From positions 1 to 18,006 of the forward strand of contig CAAFWB010000094.1 of the NCBI GenBank assembly GCA_900766395.1: a DNA stretch of 18,006 bases, written 5' to 3'. Below are positions 17,233 through 18,006 of the stretch, in pieces. This stretch comes from Clostridia bacterium. Lineage in GTDB: Bacteria > Bacillota > Clostridia > Christensenellales > UBA1242. The position numbers and the translations under genes are program-made. The stretch's first letter is position 1, and every line of letters starts with the position of its first letter. Under the pieces are notes generated by a model. The model made no database searches. It had not been told where the DNA came from and saw nothing but the letters and a program-made list of their open reading frames with translations.

Positions 17233-17835
17233 ATGGAAATATTAAAAAAAATATTTGAGAAATGGAAAGTGGATTATGAAGATAAATACGTGACAATCTT
17301 GTGCAATACTGACCATATACAAAAAGATACAAAGTTGCATTACTTTTATAAACCGGTGGATATGCCAAAATTGTTTAAAAAAATGAAATGGTATTTACCA
17401 AATGATTTAAAAGAATTTTATAAAAACTTTAATGGGATGCGCTTATTCTTTTCATCATTCTGTATTTATGGTGTCCAAAGTTGTAGGTTTGAAACAAAAC
17501 ATATTCCTTTTGATATTATAATTGAGAACTTTTCACGTTCAAAAAATAAAGATTATATAATTTTTGGAACAATTTTGGGTTGTTATTATTTTGTATATAA
17601 AAATGATAAAAGAAGCAAAGGATATTACAAAATAGATGCGGATGATTGGTCAATTTTGAAACAATATGATTCACTTGACCAGTTGCTGACTGAAGAACTG
17701 ACTCCATTTCTTGAAGAATATAATCTTGACGGAACGAGAAAGCATCCAATAAAATCATCAATTTCAGAAATGTATCCACATTTTGCACATAAATTTACTG
17801 GAATAAAAACTTGGGAAGCTGAAAAACACCAGTAG
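17233..17835 (+). CDS. SMI1/KNR4 (SUKH) family immunity protein
   Basis: This 200-aa soluble protein has no signal peptide. Residues 55-72 read LPNDLKEFYKNFNGMRLF, followed by an IYG motif at 78-80. This is the core signature of SMI1/KNR4 (SUKH) proteins, which serve widely as immunity proteins for nuclease-type polymorphic toxins. The C-terminal part holds the strand pattern IIFGTILGCYYFVY and a helical end. It lies 20 nt after the HNH toxin gene, with AGGAG (17222-17226) 6 nt before the ATG. It is cytoplasmic, where it would bind and block incoming nuclease from sibling cells. It looks more AT-rich than the giant genes, as is common for toxin/immunity cassettes. Family call good; pairing with the upstream HNH domain is inferred from position. 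Confidence 0.85.
   Translation: MEILKKIFEKWKVDYEDKYVTILCNTDHIQKDTKLHYFYKPVDMPKLFKKMKWYLPNDLKEFYKNFNGMRLFFSSFCIYGVQSCRFETKHIPFDIIIENFSRSKNKDYIIFGTILGCYYFVYKNDKRSKGYYKIDADDWSILKQYDSLDQLLTEELTPFLEEYNLDGTRKHPIKSSISEMYPHFAHKFTGIKTWEAEKHQ
17249..17325 (+). repeat. Direct repeat, copy 1 (start of immunity gene)
   Basis: These 77 bases, near the start of the immunity gene, recur at 17931-18006. The copies are identical apart from one T (within AAAGTGG, about 17270) missing from the second. The repeat runs off the window, so its true length is unknown. Confidence 0.9.
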
Positions 17836-17846
17836 TATTAATAAAG

Positions 17847-17867
17847 AAACACCGAAAGGTGTTTTTT
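17847..17867 (+). terminator. Rho-independent terminator of the toxin/immunity operon
   Basis: AAACACC (17847-17853), GAAA tetraloop (17854-17857) and GGTGTTT (17858-17864) form a 7-bp stem followed by further Ts to 17868. It lies 11 nt after the immunity stop codon and separates it from the second immunity copy. Confidence 0.85.
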
Positions 17868-17889
17868 TGTATGAAAAAATTTAGTTTTA

Positions 17890-17898
17890 TGTTATATT
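17890..17898 (+). promoter_or_regulatory. Weak candidate extended -10 promoter for the second immunity copy
   Basis: TGTTATATT (17890-17898) fits an extended -10 element (TG-n-TATAAT-like). No good -35 is seen at the right distance. The implied start near 17905 would fall on the ribosome binding site, which weakens the call. Confidence 0.25.
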
Positions 17899-17914
17899 AA
17901 GAATGGAGTGTGGA

Positions 17915-18006
17915 ATGGAACCAATAAAAGAAATATTTGAGAAATGGAAAGGGATTATGAAGATAAATACGTGACAATCTTGTGCAATACTGACCATATA
18001 CAAAAA
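17915..18006 (+). pseudogene. Second immunity-gene copy, frameshifted near its start and cut by window edge
   Basis: ATG 17915 follows GGAG (17905-17908) by 6 nt and opens a frame reading MEPIKEIFEKWK, matching the N-terminus of the first immunity protein (MEILKKIFEKWK). From 17931 the DNA equals copy 1 except for one missing T after AAAG (about 17951). The deletion shifts the frame to a TGA at 17972-17974. The immunity frame itself stays open downstream to the window end, and an in-frame ATG at 17944 could restart it as MERDYEDKY, losing about 11 residues, though with a poor ribosome binding site. It may be a decayed copy, a shortened working gene, or a sequencing error. The right half lies outside the window. 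Confidence 0.7.

Noticed and set aside
17957..17974. TGA at 17972 in the second immunity copy as evidence that TGA encodes Trp (code 4).
   Set aside because: All recognised genes write Trp as TGG and none contains in-frame TGA; the TGA results from a one-base deletion relative to copy 1.

Overview
The window is AT-rich DNA with strong GGAGG-type ribosome binding sites, short intergenic gaps, TTGAnn/TAnnnT promoters and hairpin-plus-T terminators. Tryptophan is written as TGG throughout and no real gene contains an in-frame TGA, so the standard bacterial code (11) fits. Together with the collagen-like protein, the Ig-like and Listeria-Bacteroides-type (InlB B) repeats, an ABC-F protein and a SUKH-type immunity protein, this suggests a low-GC Gram-positive (Bacillota), plausibly an uncultured gut Clostridia or Bacilli lineage. 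The taxonomic call is inference.

Layout. Positions 1-100 hold the terminator of a gene outside the window. A collagen-like secreted or surface protein with a TNF/C1q-like C-terminal domain follows (172-1128). Next comes an ABC-F ATPase (1287-2921), preceded by a consensus promoter, a 10-codon leader ORF and an attenuator hairpin, the layout of drug-inducible ribosome-protection ABC-F genes. A convergent GNAT acetyltransferase (2935-3435, minus strand) shares a two-way terminator with it. GNAT and the next operon are transcribed divergently from back-to-back promoters (about 3443-3534).

The rest of the window is one operon of very large exported proteins: (i) a 753-aa signal-anchored Ig-like protein (3586-5847); (ii) an 1887-aa secreted protein with three ~279-aa tandem repeats, an InlB-like repeat and a C-terminal Hint (hedgehog/intein-type) autoprocessing domain (5866-11529); (iii) an 1896-aa protein with signal peptide, three InlB-like repeats, two central transmembrane helices, a glycine-rich hydrophobic segment and a C-terminal HNH nuclease (11522-17212); (iv) a 200-aa SMI1/KNR4 (SUKH) family protein (17233-17835), then a terminator. 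The order giant exported protein, C-terminal nuclease, SUKH protein is that of a polymorphic toxin and its immunity gene. The two upstream genes look like dedicated partners: surface scaffold, presentation, or processing by the Hint domain.

After the terminator a second copy of the immunity gene begins (17915 to the window edge). It is nearly identical over its first ~76 bases but carries a one-base deletion. This points to an array of immunity cassettes continuing past the window.

The most interesting material is the Hint-carrying partner placed on a separate protein from the nuclease, the Cys-for-His change in the HNH motif, the duplicated and frameshifted immunity gene, and the apparently leaderless leader peptide controlling the ABC-F gene.
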